Positions 17,540 through 27,182 of a stretch of 64,000 nucleotides of DNA are shown here, one piece after another. Positions within the stretch are counted from its first letter, which is position 1. Each line of letters opens with the position of its first letter. The stretch comes from DASUPK01 sp963797265 (GTDB lineage Bacteria; Actinomycetota; Thermoleophilia; Solirubrobacterales; 70-9), in contig CAWCOY010000002.1 in assembly GCA_963797265.1 (NCBI GenBank), forward strand, positions 186,001 to 250,000, read 5' to 3'. The position numbers and the translations under genes were made by a program. The notes under the pieces were generated by a model. That model ran no database searches, had not been told where the DNA came from, and was given only the letters and a program-made list of their open reading frames with translations.

Positions 17540-18336
17540 GCCTTGCTGCCCGCCTTGCGGACGTGGCGGCGCCGCCGCTTGCTGCCCCCCTTGCGGACGA
17601 TGCGGCGTCCCCCATTCCCCTGCGAGCTGTTCATCCCCGGCTTCACGATCGCTTCTCCCTCGTCCGTTTCCTCAGCTACCGCTTCCCTTCTTCGCTCTGC
17701 CCGCAGCTCGGTCAGCCCCTCGGCCGCCGAGACGACCACGAACAGCAGGATCGCGCCCAAAGTGAACACCCCGACGAGCGTCCGGAGCTTGCCCGACAGC
17801 CGCTGCTCCGCGTGGTCGGGGGCCACGACGCGCTGCGTGTGGATCCGGTACCGGTCGGCCACGCCTCGAGACGCCTGCATGCGGTCGAGCTCGCTAGTGA
17901 GCGCAACCCCTACCAGCCTGGCGGTCTCGATGGCGGTCTCCGGGGTGGAGCCCACGCCGGTGATCTCCATGATCAAGCTCGAATAGCCGAAAGTACCGGT
18001 GGGCGCCACTGTGTAACGGGGATCCGCGCCCTGCTGCGCCAATGCCCTGCGCGCCGACTCGTTGCTCAAGCTGCTCGCCAGCAGGTTGACGACCACCGAC
18101 TGGTCGGTGAAGCGGGTGAACGGATTATCAGGGCTAATGCGTCCCAGCTTCGGATCGGCGGCGATCTGCTCCGGCGTTGGGGGGGCTGGGGGATTGATCA
18201 GTACATAGCTGGTGGTCGCCGAGTACTCGGGCGCCTTGAGGGCAACCACGTAGAACGCACCGAGCAGGGTCAGGGCCAGGACGGGCAACGTGACGAACCG
18301 ATGGCGCCAGACCTTCCGCGAGATCTGCAGCAGCAC
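17536..18336 (-). CDS. Wzz/chain-length determinant-like membrane protein
   Basis: The 266-residue protein has two membrane helices (FVTLPVLALTLLGAFYVVAL near residue 15, LVGVFTLGAILLFVVVSAA near residue 190) flanking an extracytoplasmic domain. That layout and the YSATTSYVLINPPAPP segment are typical of Wzz-type polysaccharide co-polymerases, which set chain length with the polymerase. There is no attached or neighbouring tyrosine kinase domain. The C-terminal tail is strongly basic (KRRRRHVRKAGSKA). It is the first gene of a pair with DUF6492. Confidence 0.85.
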   Translation of the reverse strand: MLLQISRKVWRHRFVTLPVLALTLLGAFYVVALKAPEYSATTSYVLINPPAPPTPEQIAADPKLGRISPDNPFTRFTDQSVVVNLLASSLSNESARRALAQQGADPRYTVAPTGTFGYSSLIMEITGVGSTPETAIETARLVGVALTSELDRMQASRGVADRYRIHTQRVVAPDHAEQRLSGKLRTLVGVFTLGAILLFVVVSAAEGLTELRAERRREAVAEETDEGEAIVKPGMNSSQGNGGRRIVRKGGSKRRRRHVRKAGSKA

Positions 18337-18435
18337 GGTCAGCCTCCCGCTGGCGGCATGGCTCGGGTGCTCGAGATCGGCTCGCCAGGGACACGGGCGG
18401 TAACCGGCGCGGCGTGAAAGCTCCGTCTGCCCATG

Positions 18436-19296
18436 TCAGCCCGTCCTCGAACTCTCGTCCCGCCCCCACCCATCGCCGGAGACGGAGCCAAACGAAACCG
18501 CGAGCCGCGCGCCGGCGGCAAAAGCGGCGTAGGTCGCGGCATCGAGCGCCGCGACCGGGCCTGCAGCGGCGAGCCGGCCGAGGTCACGCAGGGTCGATGC
18601 GATCGTCTCGGGCGCCCGGCCGTCCGGATCGGCCGCAGACGCCCTCTCCCCCTTTCCGACGTAGACGCGACGCAGGACCTCGATGAGATCGCGAGTGCGG
18701 CGCGGTGCCACGACCACGACCGGCGGGCAGTCGACGATCTCGATCTCGCCGTCGGTGAAGTGACCGTCGACCCACAGGTCATCGGCGACAAGATCCGGGA
18801 AGGCGCCCAATCGCCGGCGGCCGGCCGCCGAAAGACCGTAGACGCCCGCACCCCAGAGCGAGCCCAGAACCGCTGGAACCCGCGAGCGGGCGCGATAGTA
18901 GCTGCGCACCGGCCCCGACGCGGCGTCGCTGTTGTAACGGATCGGTGGCCGAGCCGCAACCGCGCCCGCCCACAGTCGCTCCAGCACCTGGCGCGCCGCC
19001 GATCCGGGCAGGATCACGTCGGCGTCCAGATAAAGGCGAGGGAACGCTGACGCCGCCGCGTCCCCGACCCGCAGCGCGGCGGGCTTCGACGCTGTACTCA
19101 ACTCGACCACCCGTACCAAGTGACCTGACGACCGGGCCAGCGCCGCGGTCTCGTCCGCGCAGCCGTTGCAGACGACGACGACGTCCAGCTCTCCTTGTAG
19201 GAAGCCTGTGAACAGCGCGTCTAGGCAGCGCCCGATGACGGCAGCCTCGTCGTGCGCCGGTATCACCACCGAGCCCAGCGGCGACTGCCAGGTCAC
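18436..19296 (-). CDS. GT2 family glycosyltransferase
   Basis: I chose GTG 19296 because it directly precedes the beta strand SPLGSVVIPAHDEAAVIGRC; the frame upstream runs through a degraded gene copy. Motifs: VVVCNGCADETAALAR (nucleotide-sugar site), LYLDADVILPG (D-x-D metal site) and the later DLVADDLWVDGHFTDGE region. There are 286 residues with no membrane spans. The gene ends 99 nt before the Wzz-like gene, so it may be in the same transcript. Substrate unknown. Confidence 0.85.
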   Translation of the reverse strand: MTWQSPLGSVVIPAHDEAAVIGRCLDALFTGFLQGELDVVVVCNGCADETAALARSSGHLVRVVELSTASKPAALRVGDAAASAFPRLYLDADVILPGSAARQVLERLWAGAVAARPPIRYNSDAASGPVRSYYRARSRVPAVLGSLWGAGVYGLSAAGRRRLGAFPDLVADDLWVDGHFTDGEIEIVDCPPVVVVAPRRTRDLIEVLRRVYVGKGERASAADPDGRAPETIASTLRDLGRLAAAGPVAALDAATYAAFAAGARLAVSFGSVSGDGWGRDESSRTG

Positions 19297-19489
19297 AGGT
19301 CGTCCCCGCGAACGAGGCGGCGGCGACCCTCTGGGCGTTTGCGCATGCACACTGATTTCACGCGATGTGGCCTCGACGGATGAACGGGTCGCGCGCGGTA
19401 AATCTTCTGCCTTACCGAGTAGCCGCCTCTGCGAGCCGCGCGCCGACTCGGTAGCCCCGAACGACCAGCTAACCACTGCGAAGTCGCCC

Positions 19490-19610
19490 GTGGCAGCGCG
19501 TGACTCGCAGTGCGCGCCCGCGCCGCGGTGTCGTTGCCACAGCCGTTGCAGACGACGACATCGAACTCGCTCGCCGGCGGCGAGGCTCTTGCGTGAGCAC
19601 GATTTCACTC
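19490..19610 (-). pseudogene. Fragment of a second GT2 N-terminus
   Basis: On the reverse strand, within the 370 bases upstream of the intact GT2 gene, one frame reads EFDVVVCNGCGNDTAARAR. This matches LDVVVVCNGCADETAALAR of that gene. The DNA shares the stretch agccgttgcagacgacgac, found at about 19161 and 19541. It is the stump of a duplicated or recombined glycosyltransferase. Nothing else is recognisable between 19297 and 19666. Confidence 0.55.
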
Positions 19611-19666
19611 GATCCGACCCCCTCTGAAACGACCGGGTCCCGGGTGCGCATCTTTCTGCCCCGGTC

Positions 19667-21247
19667 TCAGGGCGACGTGTCAGGGAGCTTCGACTCGCTG
19701 AACCTGCTGCTGCCCATGGCCCGGATGCGCAGGAGGCGCCGAGCCCCGACCACCCGCACAAACAGTGTGCGCAGGTCTCCCCACGCCGACGGGGAGACGA
19801 TCCGCAGGCATGCGACGTAGACCGTGAGCCCGAGCGAGCCGATGAAAAGCGTCAGCGGCAGCGGCTCGAGCGACGCCCGGAGAAGGTCGGCCACCGGCAG
19901 GACGGCGAGCACGAGGACCCCTGAGCACGCGAGCGCGGCGGCACTCTCCCCCAGGCTCTCGCGCATCGGAATGCCGACCAGGCGGCGGAGCAGGAAGAAC
20001 TGGCCGGCGAGCAGCAGGACGAGCTGGCCTATGGCGATACCCACTGCGACCGCGGTTATGCCAAGCGGCGCGGTGAACCACGCCACCGCGCCCGTACCAA
20101 CCAGCATCGCCATGTTGAAGATCGCGAGCGCACCGGGTCGCCCTACAGCCATTACCGGCGCGTCGATGCCAGTCAACAGGATCGTCGAGAGGCCCGCTAC
20201 AGCGAGTATCTGCGTCGGGCCGACCGCGCCTCTCCACTCGGGCCCGAAGATCCACGGCACGAGGTCGGGCGCAAGCACGATCAGGAGGGCCAGCAGCGGG
20301 AAGATCAGCGTCGCGTTGATCCTCAACAGCCTGGTTCGGATCTCGCGAAGATCCTCGATCCGCTCCGCGCGCGTTAACACCGGCTTTGCGACTCGGTAGG
20401 TGATAAGGCTGATCTTGGACTGATAGGCCACGCCCAGCTGATACGCCCTCCAATACAAGCCAACCTGAGCGGGGCCTACGCGTGCCCCCAGTACCAGGAA
20501 GGTCACGTTCATCTGCAGAGTGGCGGTCAACCCAGCCACCGAGGCCGGAGCTCCGAACTTGACGATCGACCTGACTGATGCCCCATCCCAGAGTGGCCGG
20601 CCGGCGGGCGCCACGGACAGCAGCACCACCGTAACGGCGACTGTACCGATGATTGCCCCGAGGATCAGGGCCTCGCTTCCGAGGCCCGCAAACGCCAGGG
20701 CGACGCTCGAGAGGGACACCCCGATCAGTTCAACGATCTCGGTCAGGTTCATCCACCTCCAGTCCAGCCGCCGCTGCAGGAGCGCACGCGGCACGGCTCC
20801 GAAGCTCGCGATCAGAAAGATGGGCGCGCACAGCTGGGCCAAGTGGCTCGTCCCGGGACCGAAAACCGGCTCCGCCACGAGCGGAGAGAGGAAGAACACG
20901 ATGACCATCAACACAAAGCCGCTCGTGATCGAGAGGAGCACCGCCGTGCCGACCTGTTCGCGGGTGCAGGACCGGGCCACGACGAGGAAGGCGCCGAAGC
21001 CCTCGTACGTGAGGATCGCCGCCAACATTGGCAGGATGAGGACGACTACCGCGATGCCGTACTCGGCCGGCGACACCAGGCGCGCGAGCACGACCGTGGT
21101 CGCGAGCGCGAGGCCTTCCGCGACGATCCGCGACGCGCCCACCCAGCGGGCGCCGGAAAGCGTCGCGGTCTTGAGGTCCTCCCGGTCTAACTGGCCGCCG
21201 TAATCGGGTGAGTCGGACGTTTCGTGTGGCGGGTGTGGCGGGATCAT
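19667..21247 (-). CDS. Wzx-type polysaccharide flippase (MOP superfamily)
   Basis: The 526-residue protein starts at ATG 21247; a longer frame upstream is unlikely. It has about 12-14 hydrophobic helices. The segment GARWVGASRIVAEGLALATT and the LARLVSPAEYGIAVVVLILP helix are typical of lipopolysaccharide/EPS translocases in the MATE-like MOP superfamily. Its job is to flip the lipid-linked oligosaccharide across the membrane for polymerisation by the divergently encoded polymerase. It is apparently transcribed alone, from the 419-bp region shared with the polymerase gene. Confidence 0.88.
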   Translation of the reverse strand: MIPPHPPHETSDSPDYGGQLDREDLKTATLSGARWVGASRIVAEGLALATTVVLARLVSPAEYGIAVVVLILPMLAAILTYEGFGAFLVVARSCTREQVGTAVLLSITSGFVLMVIVFFLSPLVAEPVFGPGTSHLAQLCAPIFLIASFGAVPRALLQRRLDWRWMNLTEIVELIGVSLSSVALAFAGLGSEALILGAIIGTVAVTVVLLSVAPAGRPLWDGASVRSIVKFGAPASVAGLTATLQMNVTFLVLGARVGPAQVGLYWRAYQLGVAYQSKISLITYRVAKPVLTRAERIEDLREIRTRLLRINATLIFPLLALLIVLAPDLVPWIFGPEWRGAVGPTQILAVAGLSTILLTGIDAPVMAVGRPGALAIFNMAMLVGTGAVAWFTAPLGITAVAVGIAIGQLVLLLAGQFFLLRRLVGIPMRESLGESAAALACSGVLVLAVLPVADLLRASLEPLPLTLFIGSLGLTVYVACLRIVSPSAWGDLRTLFVRVVGARRLLRIRAMGSSRFSESKLPDTSP

Positions 21248-21666
21248 GACGCGGTTCGACTCAGGGAGATAACGGGCGGCCGCGACGATCCCTTGCGCGA
21301 CGAACGGCTGGTGCCGTGGGACAAGTACGGGGTCGCGATCCGGGCTATGCGCCGGGATGACAACCTCGTCCACGGCAGTCGTGCCGCTCGGCTACATGCC
21401 TTGCGGCACGGGGCGTCCTCTTCTCCGCTCGCCGCTGACTCGCCGACGGTGACAGTTCACCGCGCCCGGGTTCGTTAGATGGACGTGCCGGCGCCCCAAA
21501 CCGCCTTCCGACCCGCGACGTCCGTCGCGGTCCGCGAGCCGCTGGCGTGCGGCTTCTGCCCCTTCGCGCCGCGCCTCCTTGTTTCGACCTCGTGTCGCGG
21601 CAGACCGTGACCCAGGTCGGTCGTCCCCGGCCGTTCGGAGCGGCCGACGGCTGGAGGGGGGTTGAC
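21248..21666. other. Divergent intergenic region, flippase/polymerase
   Basis: The 419 bases between the divergent flippase and polymerase starts have coding-like composition but no frame I can relate to a protein. A purine-rich ribosome site (GGAGGGGGGTTGAC) precedes the ATG at 21667. The promoters of both genes must lie here. I see no convincing palindrome or riboswitch. Confidence 0.4.
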
Positions 21667-23064
21667 ATGCATGGCTCCATCTCTTGGCCCCGGGTGGGCA
21701 TCGACTGGGCACGTCATCTCCTGTCCCGCTCGTACGCGGTGCCAATCCTGCAGCTGTTCGCGCTGACCGTGATGGTGATCCCCTCGGACGCGGTGATCAG
21801 AGCGATCGGCGCTCAGGGGTATGCCGCTAGCCTGGTCGGCATGCCCGCGTTCGCCGCCTTCCTGGCGGCGATCCTGTTCGGCCTCCACGATCCGCTGCGA
21901 CATCGAACCCCGATCAGGAGCGTGCTGTGCCTGTTCTGGATCTCCGTTCTCGCCTCGTACATTGCGATGGACCGCGGCTCACTGACGGTCTCCCAAGCGA
22001 CGGCCGCGGATCGCCTGATGCTGCAGCTCGCAGTGGTTACAGGCATAGCGCTGATCGCCGCCGAATTCGTCACCTCGCTGCACGATGTGCGCCGGGTGCT
22101 GCGGGCGTTGACCTGGGGCGGTGCATTCTGCGGCGTTGTTGCTGCACTCCAGTATTGGATCAGCCTGGACATCACGCCGTACCTGCGTGACCTGCCCGGG
22201 TTCTCGATCAACTTCGACATCCCGGCGATCGTCAATCGGGGGGCGCTGAACCGGGTCACCGGCACCTCCATCACCGCGATCGAGCTCGGAGTGGTAGGCG
22301 GGATGCTGCTGCCGCTCGCGATCTACCTCGCGATATACGACACCGACCGGCCCGCGCGGAGGCGGTGGGCTCCGGTGGCGCTGATCGCCCTCGCAATCCC
22401 GACTTCGGTGTCGCGGTCGGCGGTTATCTCGGTCGTGCTCGCGCTTTCGGTGTTTATCGTCCTGATGCCCACGCGGCAGCGGCTGGTCGCGTTCTGCGCG
22501 GCGCCGCTTGGGCTAACCGCAATCTTCATGTCCGCGCCCGGGGTGATCGGCACCCTGTCGGCCTTCTTCGGCGCCGGCACAAACGATGATTCCGTGCGGG
22601 CTCGGCTATATGACTACCCCGAGGTCGAGCGACTCGTAAGTCAGGCGCCGTGGCTCGGCCACGGGGGCGGGACCTACTTGCCCGACGACCCGATGCTCAT
22701 CCTCGATAACCAGTATTTGAAAACCGCGATCGAGCTCGGGCTGATCGGAGTTGTCGTGCTGGCCGCGTTCTTTCTGGTCCCCCTGATTTCCGCTCTCGTC
22801 GCTCGGCGCCGCAGCGGCGATCCCGAGCTCCGACTGCTGTGCGCCGCGCTGGCCGGCGCCGCGCTGGCGGCAGGGGTCTGCTCGCTGACATTCGACTCGC
22901 TGTCGTTTCCGATGTTCACCAACGTCCACGCCCTGGTGATCGGCCTGATCGGAGCTTGCTGGCGACTCGCCGGAGCCAGCAAGGAGTCCACCACCGCCCG
23001 CCCGAGTCTGGGACCGTTCCCAGGTCCGCGAGCGAACCATCCGCTCCGGGCGCACGACAGCTGA
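21667..23064 (+). CDS. O-antigen ligase/polymerase-like membrane protein
   Basis: ATG 21667 was chosen for its strong GGAGGGGGG site. The 465-residue protein has about 11-12 membrane helices. A long periplasmic loop near residues 305-350 carries RLYDYPEVERLVSQAPWLGH and GGGTYLPDDP, the position and character of the Wzy_C/WaaL loop. The role is polymerisation of flipped repeat units, or their ligation. It is divergent from the flippase, and no other polymerase is in the locus, so I favour Wzy. Confidence 0.85.
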   Translation: MHGSISWPRVGIDWARHLLSRSYAVPILQLFALTVMVIPSDAVIRAIGAQGYAASLVGMPAFAAFLAAILFGLHDPLRHRTPIRSVLCLFWISVLASYIAMDRGSLTVSQATAADRLMLQLAVVTGIALIAAEFVTSLHDVRRVLRALTWGGAFCGVVAALQYWISLDITPYLRDLPGFSINFDIPAIVNRGALNRVTGTSITAIELGVVGGMLLPLAIYLAIYDTDRPARRRWAPVALIALAIPTSVSRSAVISVVLALSVFIVLMPTRQRLVAFCAAPLGLTAIFMSAPGVIGTLSAFFGAGTNDDSVRARLYDYPEVERLVSQAPWLGHGGGTYLPDDPMLILDNQYLKTAIELGLIGVVVLAAFFLVPLISALVARRRSGDPELRLLCAALAGAALAAGVCSLTFDSLSFPMFTNVHALVIGLIGACWRLAGASKESTTARPSLGPFPGPRANHPLRAHDS

Positions 23065-23150
23065 ACAAGGTCGTCGCGCTCCCCGCGACCGCCGGCGTCG
23101 AGCGTTCCTCGAAGTGCTCGAGGTCCGAACTCTGGGCACACGGATCGAGG

Positions 23151-24101
23151 CTAAGTGGACGAGCCCGGTCCGCCGGGCAACGCTGACCAACGCGACCGGC
23201 GCAGCACGGTCCGGAGCGCGAACCGGTGGGCTGGGTCGTAGGCGCGCAGCAACTCGTGGAGCGCGACCGCGGCCCGGAAGACGCCGCCGCCCCGCCCACG
23301 TTTCGCGACATACCGGATCCGGTTCACTGCGAGCAGCGCGATAAGCGCCGCCGAGGACCCGGACCCACCCTCGCGGTGTCGGATCCGCGCAGTCGGTACA
23401 TACTCGATGCGGAAACCGGCCGCACGCACGCGTGCCGCGTGGTCGACCTCCTCCGAGTAAAGGAAGAAGCGCTCGTCCCATGGACCGACCGCGGCATCGC
23501 AGGCCGCAGAGACGATCGCCGCCGCACCGCCCGCCCAGTCCACCGAGTGCCGATAGCGGTACGCGCGCTCGTCCCGGACCGTCTCGCTCAACCAACCCGG
23601 GCGGTGCGGCAGGTGGTGGCCGAATACCGCGTCGCCGATCGCCCGGGTCAGCGAGGGCTCCCGGCGCAGCGTGAGCTCCAGCCTGCCGGTCAGATTGAGG
23701 ATCATCGGCACCGCGACGCCGACAGCGGGGTCACGTAGCGTCGCGGCCAGCTGGGCGATCGCGTCAGCCTCCAAGACGAGGTCGGGATTGAGCACCAAGA
23801 CGGATGCACACGGCCCGGCGTGGTGGCGGGCGAGGTTGATTCCCCCCGCGTAGCCGAGGTTGGCACCCGCCTCGATGCAGTGCACCTCCGGGCGGTCCCG
23901 TAGAAGCGCGACCGTGCCGTCGGTGGAGCCGTTGTCTACCACCACCGTCCGAAGGCTGAGTCCACCGGCGGCCGCCGGCAGCGAGTCGAGCAGACCAACA
24001 ACGTGGGCGGCGCTGTTGTAGGTCACCACCAGCGCTGCGCAATCAACCGGGGTGCGATCGACGCACCCGGTCGCCTGTGGCGGCGGAACGGACCGGCTCA
24101 C
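23151..24101 (-). CDS. GT2 glycosyltransferase, rhamnosyltransferase-like
   Basis: The 316-residue enzyme has ALVVTYNSAAHVVGLLDSL, VVVDNGSTDGT, the GANLGYAGGINLA motif, VLVLNPDLVLE (the N-P-D variant of the metal site) and WDERFFLYSEEVDHAARVRA. This set is characteristic of WbbL/RfbF-like rhamnosyltransferases. The presence of RfbC in the locus makes a dTDP-deoxyhexose donor reasonable. It is the last gene on the strand after the deacetylase/ATP-grasp/PHP operon, with a 68-nt gap. Confidence 0.88.
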   Translation of the reverse strand: MSRSVPPPQATGCVDRTPVDCAALVVTYNSAAHVVGLLDSLPAAAGGLSLRTVVVDNGSTDGTVALLRDRPEVHCIEAGANLGYAGGINLARHHAGPCASVLVLNPDLVLEADAIAQLAATLRDPAVGVAVPMILNLTGRLELTLRREPSLTRAIGDAVFGHHLPHRPGWLSETVRDERAYRYRHSVDWAGGAAAIVSAACDAAVGPWDERFFLYSEEVDHAARVRAAGFRIEYVPTARIRHREGGSGSSAALIALLAVNRIRYVAKRGRGGGVFRAAVALHELLRAYDPAHRFALRTVLRRSRWSALPGGPGSST

Positions 24102-24169
24102 AGCTCACCTTCGTGGCACCCGGCACTGCGTACGGGCACGTGGACGGCTGCGGGTTGGAGGCGCATAGA

Positions 24170-24910
24170 TCAGCCCGTGATTCGTCGGAGCTGGCGCGCG
24201 GCCGGCTTCCGCAGACGCTCGCACATTTCGAGGCCACCTAGCCGGAGGCCTTGGGTGAGATGCAGCGCCGAACGGCGGAAAGCGCGGCACTCGAACGCGC
24301 CCGCTCGCAGGGCCGAGTAAACGGCGTCGCGGTCGAGTTTTGCGTCCCTCTCGGCCCGAAGCGCCATGGCGAGCGGGAAGAACTGCCGCCGGGTGTGGAA
24401 GTCCAGCGAGACAAACTCGCCAAGCCGCTCACGGCGGACCATTTCCACCGCGAAGCGGTTTGGTGCCCAGCCGTCGTACTTGCGGTTCCAGATTTCAATC
24501 GCCGTCAGGTGCTGAGCCCAGCTGTGCTCGAACCGCCGCCACGCCTCCCGTCGCCAAGGATGAGCGAGCACGCTGATCCCGTCCGCGGCCGCTACCTTGC
24601 GAAGCAGCTCGCCGATGTCCGGAGTTGGCCCGAAGAACGGCACGTGACCCCACACGGCGACATGTACCACGTTGTCCTCCTCCTCGTACTCGATCCCCGG
24701 GACCAGCAGCAACCCGTCCTGACTGGCCGCCGCACAGGCTTCGATGTAGTCGCCGTACCGGCGCGCGGTCCACCCGCGGCTGTGCTCGCACATCAGCACC
24801 ACGTCGTAACGGCGCCGCCGAAACGAGCGTGCGATTGCGTCCAGTGACCACCCCGCGTCGTCAGACCATTCGGAGTGCACGTGGGCCGCCGCTCGCAGGA
24901 TCGTCCTCAC
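24170..24910 (-). CDS. PHP-domain metal-dependent hydrolase
   Basis: The start GTG 24910 overlaps the ATP-grasp stop as GTGA, giving 246 residues. PHP motifs are present: AAHVHSEWSDDAG (H-x-H), VLMCEHSRGW, GIEYEEEDNVVHVAVWGH and ISVLAHPWRRE, which together provide the His/Asp/Glu set of a trinuclear metal site. Relatives hydrolyse phosphoesters (histidinol phosphate, phosphotyrosine). Its fixed place behind an ATP-grasp ligase and a polysaccharide deacetylase suggests glycan decoration or repair. The substrate is unknown. Confidence 0.85.
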   Translation of the reverse strand: MRTILRAAAHVHSEWSDDAGWSLDAIARSFRRRRYDVVLMCEHSRGWTARRYGDYIEACAAASQDGLLLVPGIEYEEEDNVVHVAVWGHVPFFGPTPDIGELLRKVAAADGISVLAHPWRREAWRRFEHSWAQHLTAIEIWNRKYDGWAPNRFAVEMVRRERLGEFVSLDFHTRRQFFPLAMALRAERDAKLDRDAVYSALRAGAFECRAFRRSALHLTQGLRLGGLEMCERLRKPAARQLRRITG

Positions 24911-26151
24911 CCCGACGTCCAGCGGAGAAACTGGCCCCGAACGGCCTGCCAGGTGTCGGCGGCGAGCACCGATGGCTCGCCTCGCCGCCAGTTGTACCAG
25001 GCCTCCCCATGGCGGAATGTGAGTACGTCCCGTACTGCCTGCCTGCGACTGGGCCACACACGAGAGTCTTTGTCGCGCGCGCCGCGCAGCACGAAGGCAA
25101 GATGAACCAGTTCGCCGCCCAAGTGCCGGCAGGTCAAATGTCGCGCGTTGACGGGTACGGTGGGCCTGAAGGTCGGGTCGAGGCGTGACTGAACGGCCCA
25201 GGCTGGGAATGCGTACCCCCGGCGGCAAGAGAGCGCCATGCTGCCCCACGACCGCCCGTTGAGTTCCATGAAATAGGGGCCAGTGTCGTTCCGAAGCAGC
25301 TCGATCATGAAGACTCCGCGCCAGCCCGCCAACTGGACAAACCGCTCCGCGGCTTCGCGTACGTCTGCAGCGACGGGAATGGATCGACACGCGCTCGATC
25401 CCGATCCACGAGGGTTCATCATCCGAACCCGGCGGTGGGCGCACCAGCCGACGACGCCCCCCTCCGTGGCAAGACCGAAGACCCCCTCTCCCGTACCAGT
25501 GATCACCGGCTGCGCGATCGCTGGACCGGCGAAGTCCGCGCCGATCGCGCCTGCCGAGCCGACGTCACCGGCGACCCTACCTGAGGGCCGGACGAGTCGG
25601 CCTTCGCGTTCCTCGACGGCGAGCGCCGGCTTGACGAACCACGGCGGCTTGCCGGGACCGCAGAAGGGCGGATTATGGTTCGCCAGGTGGTCCACGTCGG
25701 CGTGGGTCCACGTCGGTACCAGGAACCCGGCCTTCTCGGCCAGCTCAAGCTGCCTGAGCTTGTCGAGGGCCGTCCGTGCCTGCTCGCCAGTGGGACCGGC
25801 CACGGGAACGACCTCCTTCGCCTCCGCGCCGCCCGGCAGCGCGGTCCACAAGTCGTCTTCCTGGGCGCAGCGCGACGAGTGCACCTGGTCGCACAGCCAC
25901 ACCGACTGATCGCAGAGCGGGAGTACGGCCACCGGGCGGAGTGACGCCAACACGGTTGACAGATCGGCACGGGCCGCAGCGGTGTCCTCCTCGGGCGCGG
26001 TGATTTCGACGATCCGGACCCCTCGGCAGCGCGAAAGCGCCGGCCGGCTCCCTCGGCGAGCGAATGCGACCACGTCGCAGCCGTAGTCGCGCAGCGCCCA
26101 GTTGGCCTCGATCGCGGCGAGGGCGTCGGCGAACCCGATTAGCACCGTCAT
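24907..26151 (-). CDS. ATP-grasp carboxylate-amine ligase-like protein
   Basis: The 414-residue protein starts at ATG 26151, 2 nt after the deacetylase stop. An N-terminal pre-ATP-grasp domain (TVLIGFADALAAIEANWALR) is followed by PWFVKPALAVEE (ATP-binding Lys) and VFMIELLRNDTGPYFMELNG, where E and N-G are the magnesium ligands of ATP-grasp ligases. Such enzymes join a carboxylate to an amine or thiol using ATP. Next to a deacetylase that can free amino groups on a glycan, an amide-forming decoration is an attractive inference. No known substrate fits from sequence. Confidence 0.85.
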   Translation of the reverse strand: MTVLIGFADALAAIEANWALRDYGCDVVAFARRGSRPALSRCRGVRIVEITAPEEDTAAARADLSTVLASLRPVAVLPLCDQSVWLCDQVHSSRCAQEDDLWTALPGGAEAKEVVPVAGPTGEQARTALDKLRQLELAEKAGFLVPTWTHADVDHLANHNPPFCGPGKPPWFVKPALAVEEREGRLVRPSGRVAGDVGSAGAIGADFAGPAIAQPVITGTGEGVFGLATEGGVVGWCAHRRVRMMNPRGSGSSACRSIPVAADVREAAERFVQLAGWRGVFMIELLRNDTGPYFMELNGRSWGSMALSCRRGYAFPAWAVQSRLDPTFRPTVPVNARHLTCRHLGGELVHLAFVLRGARDKDSRVWPSRRQAVRDVLTFRHGEAWYNWRRGEPSVLAADTWQAVRGQFLRWTSG

Positions 26152-26153
26152 CG

Positions 26154-27182
26154 TCAGCGCTTCACCTTCCCTTTTGCGGCGGTGACAGCACGCTCGGGCA
26201 GCGCTCGCGCGGTGAGCACAGCCGCTCGCGCGGCCGCCTCCCGCAGCCGATCCCGCCCCACACGCAGCGCCGGCATGAGTTCGAGCTCGGCCCCGATCTG
26301 CCACGTCGGACAGCCATCCAACGTAACCCGGTTCCAGAGCCGGCCGAGGCTTCCCGTCAGATTGGGTCGCGACTCCGCCAGGAACGAGGCCTCGTGCCCG
26401 GATTCGCGAAGCACTCGCTCAACCATCGGTATTGCGTCATCGCGTCGGCCGTACGGGTAGCTGAACGCGCGAACCGGCTGGCCGGTCAACATCTCGAGCC
26501 GTCGAGCGTGCTCGACGAGCTGGTTCTGCGCGAATGTCTCGTCGACGATCGACCGGCAGAACAGATGCGTGCGAGCGTGGTTCGCGACCTCGCAGCCATA
26601 TGCCGCCACTCCAGCGAGGTCCTCCGGGTCGAGGAACATCCCGCTTTGATCTCGAAGCCTTGCCTGATCGAGGTCGAAGCGCTCGGCTAGCTCATCCCCC
26701 ACACCCAGGCGCCGGCCGTACGGCATGGCGGCGACCAGGTCGAGGAGCTGCGGGAACGTGCCGGTGGCGCGCGCGTCGGGGTGGAGCGCCGCTCCCAAGC
26801 GATCGAAGCCGACGCTCGCGCATAGGTGCGAGAGGAGGTTGTCGAGCGGGAGTGAGTCGCGCTCGAGGCACTCCCCTGTGATGAAGAACACGCTGGGAAG
26901 GCCCAGCCGCCGCAGGATCGGCAAGGCCACCTCCGCAATCGACCGGTATCCGTCGTCGAAAGTGATCAGCAGCGCACGGCGTGGCAACTCCCCCGAGAGC
27001 ACCGTGTCGAGGCTGACGACTTCGTAGTCGCGCGCCATCTTGCGCACGTGGGCCTCGAAGACATCCGGCGGTGTGCTTACCGCGAGTTGGTCGATCAGAG
27101 AGGAGGCGTGGTCGGTGACATGGTGGTAGAGGACGGCACGAAGGGGCGGGCGCGCACCGGAGCCGGACGCCGCCCGTCTCAT
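26154..27182 (-). CDS. Polysaccharide deacetylase (NodB/CE4 family)
   Basis: The 342 residues contain the CE4 motifs in order: ALLITFDDGYRS (catalytic Asp and metal Asp), CEVANHARTHLFCRS (H-x3-H, metal ligands) and AFSYPYGRRDD. No signal peptide or membrane helix is evident, so it may act in the cytosol on precursors. It begins with an ATGA overlap on a short truncated GT2 frame and is followed 2 nt later by the ATP-grasp gene. Expected reaction: removal of N- or O-acetyl groups from a sugar of the repeat unit. Confidence 0.9.
   Translation of the reverse strand: MRRAASGSGARPPLRAVLYHHVTDHASSLIDQLAVSTPPDVFEAHVRKMARDYEVVSLDTVLSGELPRRALLITFDDGYRSIAEVALPILRRLGLPSVFFITGECLERDSLPLDNLLSHLCASVGFDRLGAALHPDARATGTFPQLLDLVAAMPYGRRLGVGDELAERFDLDQARLRDQSGMFLDPEDLAGVAAYGCEVANHARTHLFCRSIVDETFAQNQLVEHARRLEMLTGQPVRAFSYPYGRRDDAIPMVERVLRESGHEASFLAESRPNLTGSLGRLWNRVTLDGCPTWQIGAELELMPALRVGRDRLREAAARAAVLTARALPERAVTAAKGKVKR

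Noticed and set aside
23226..23738. Forward frame of 170 codons opposite the GT2 gene
   Set aside because: Antisense shadow; the GT2 motifs on the reverse strand are complete.
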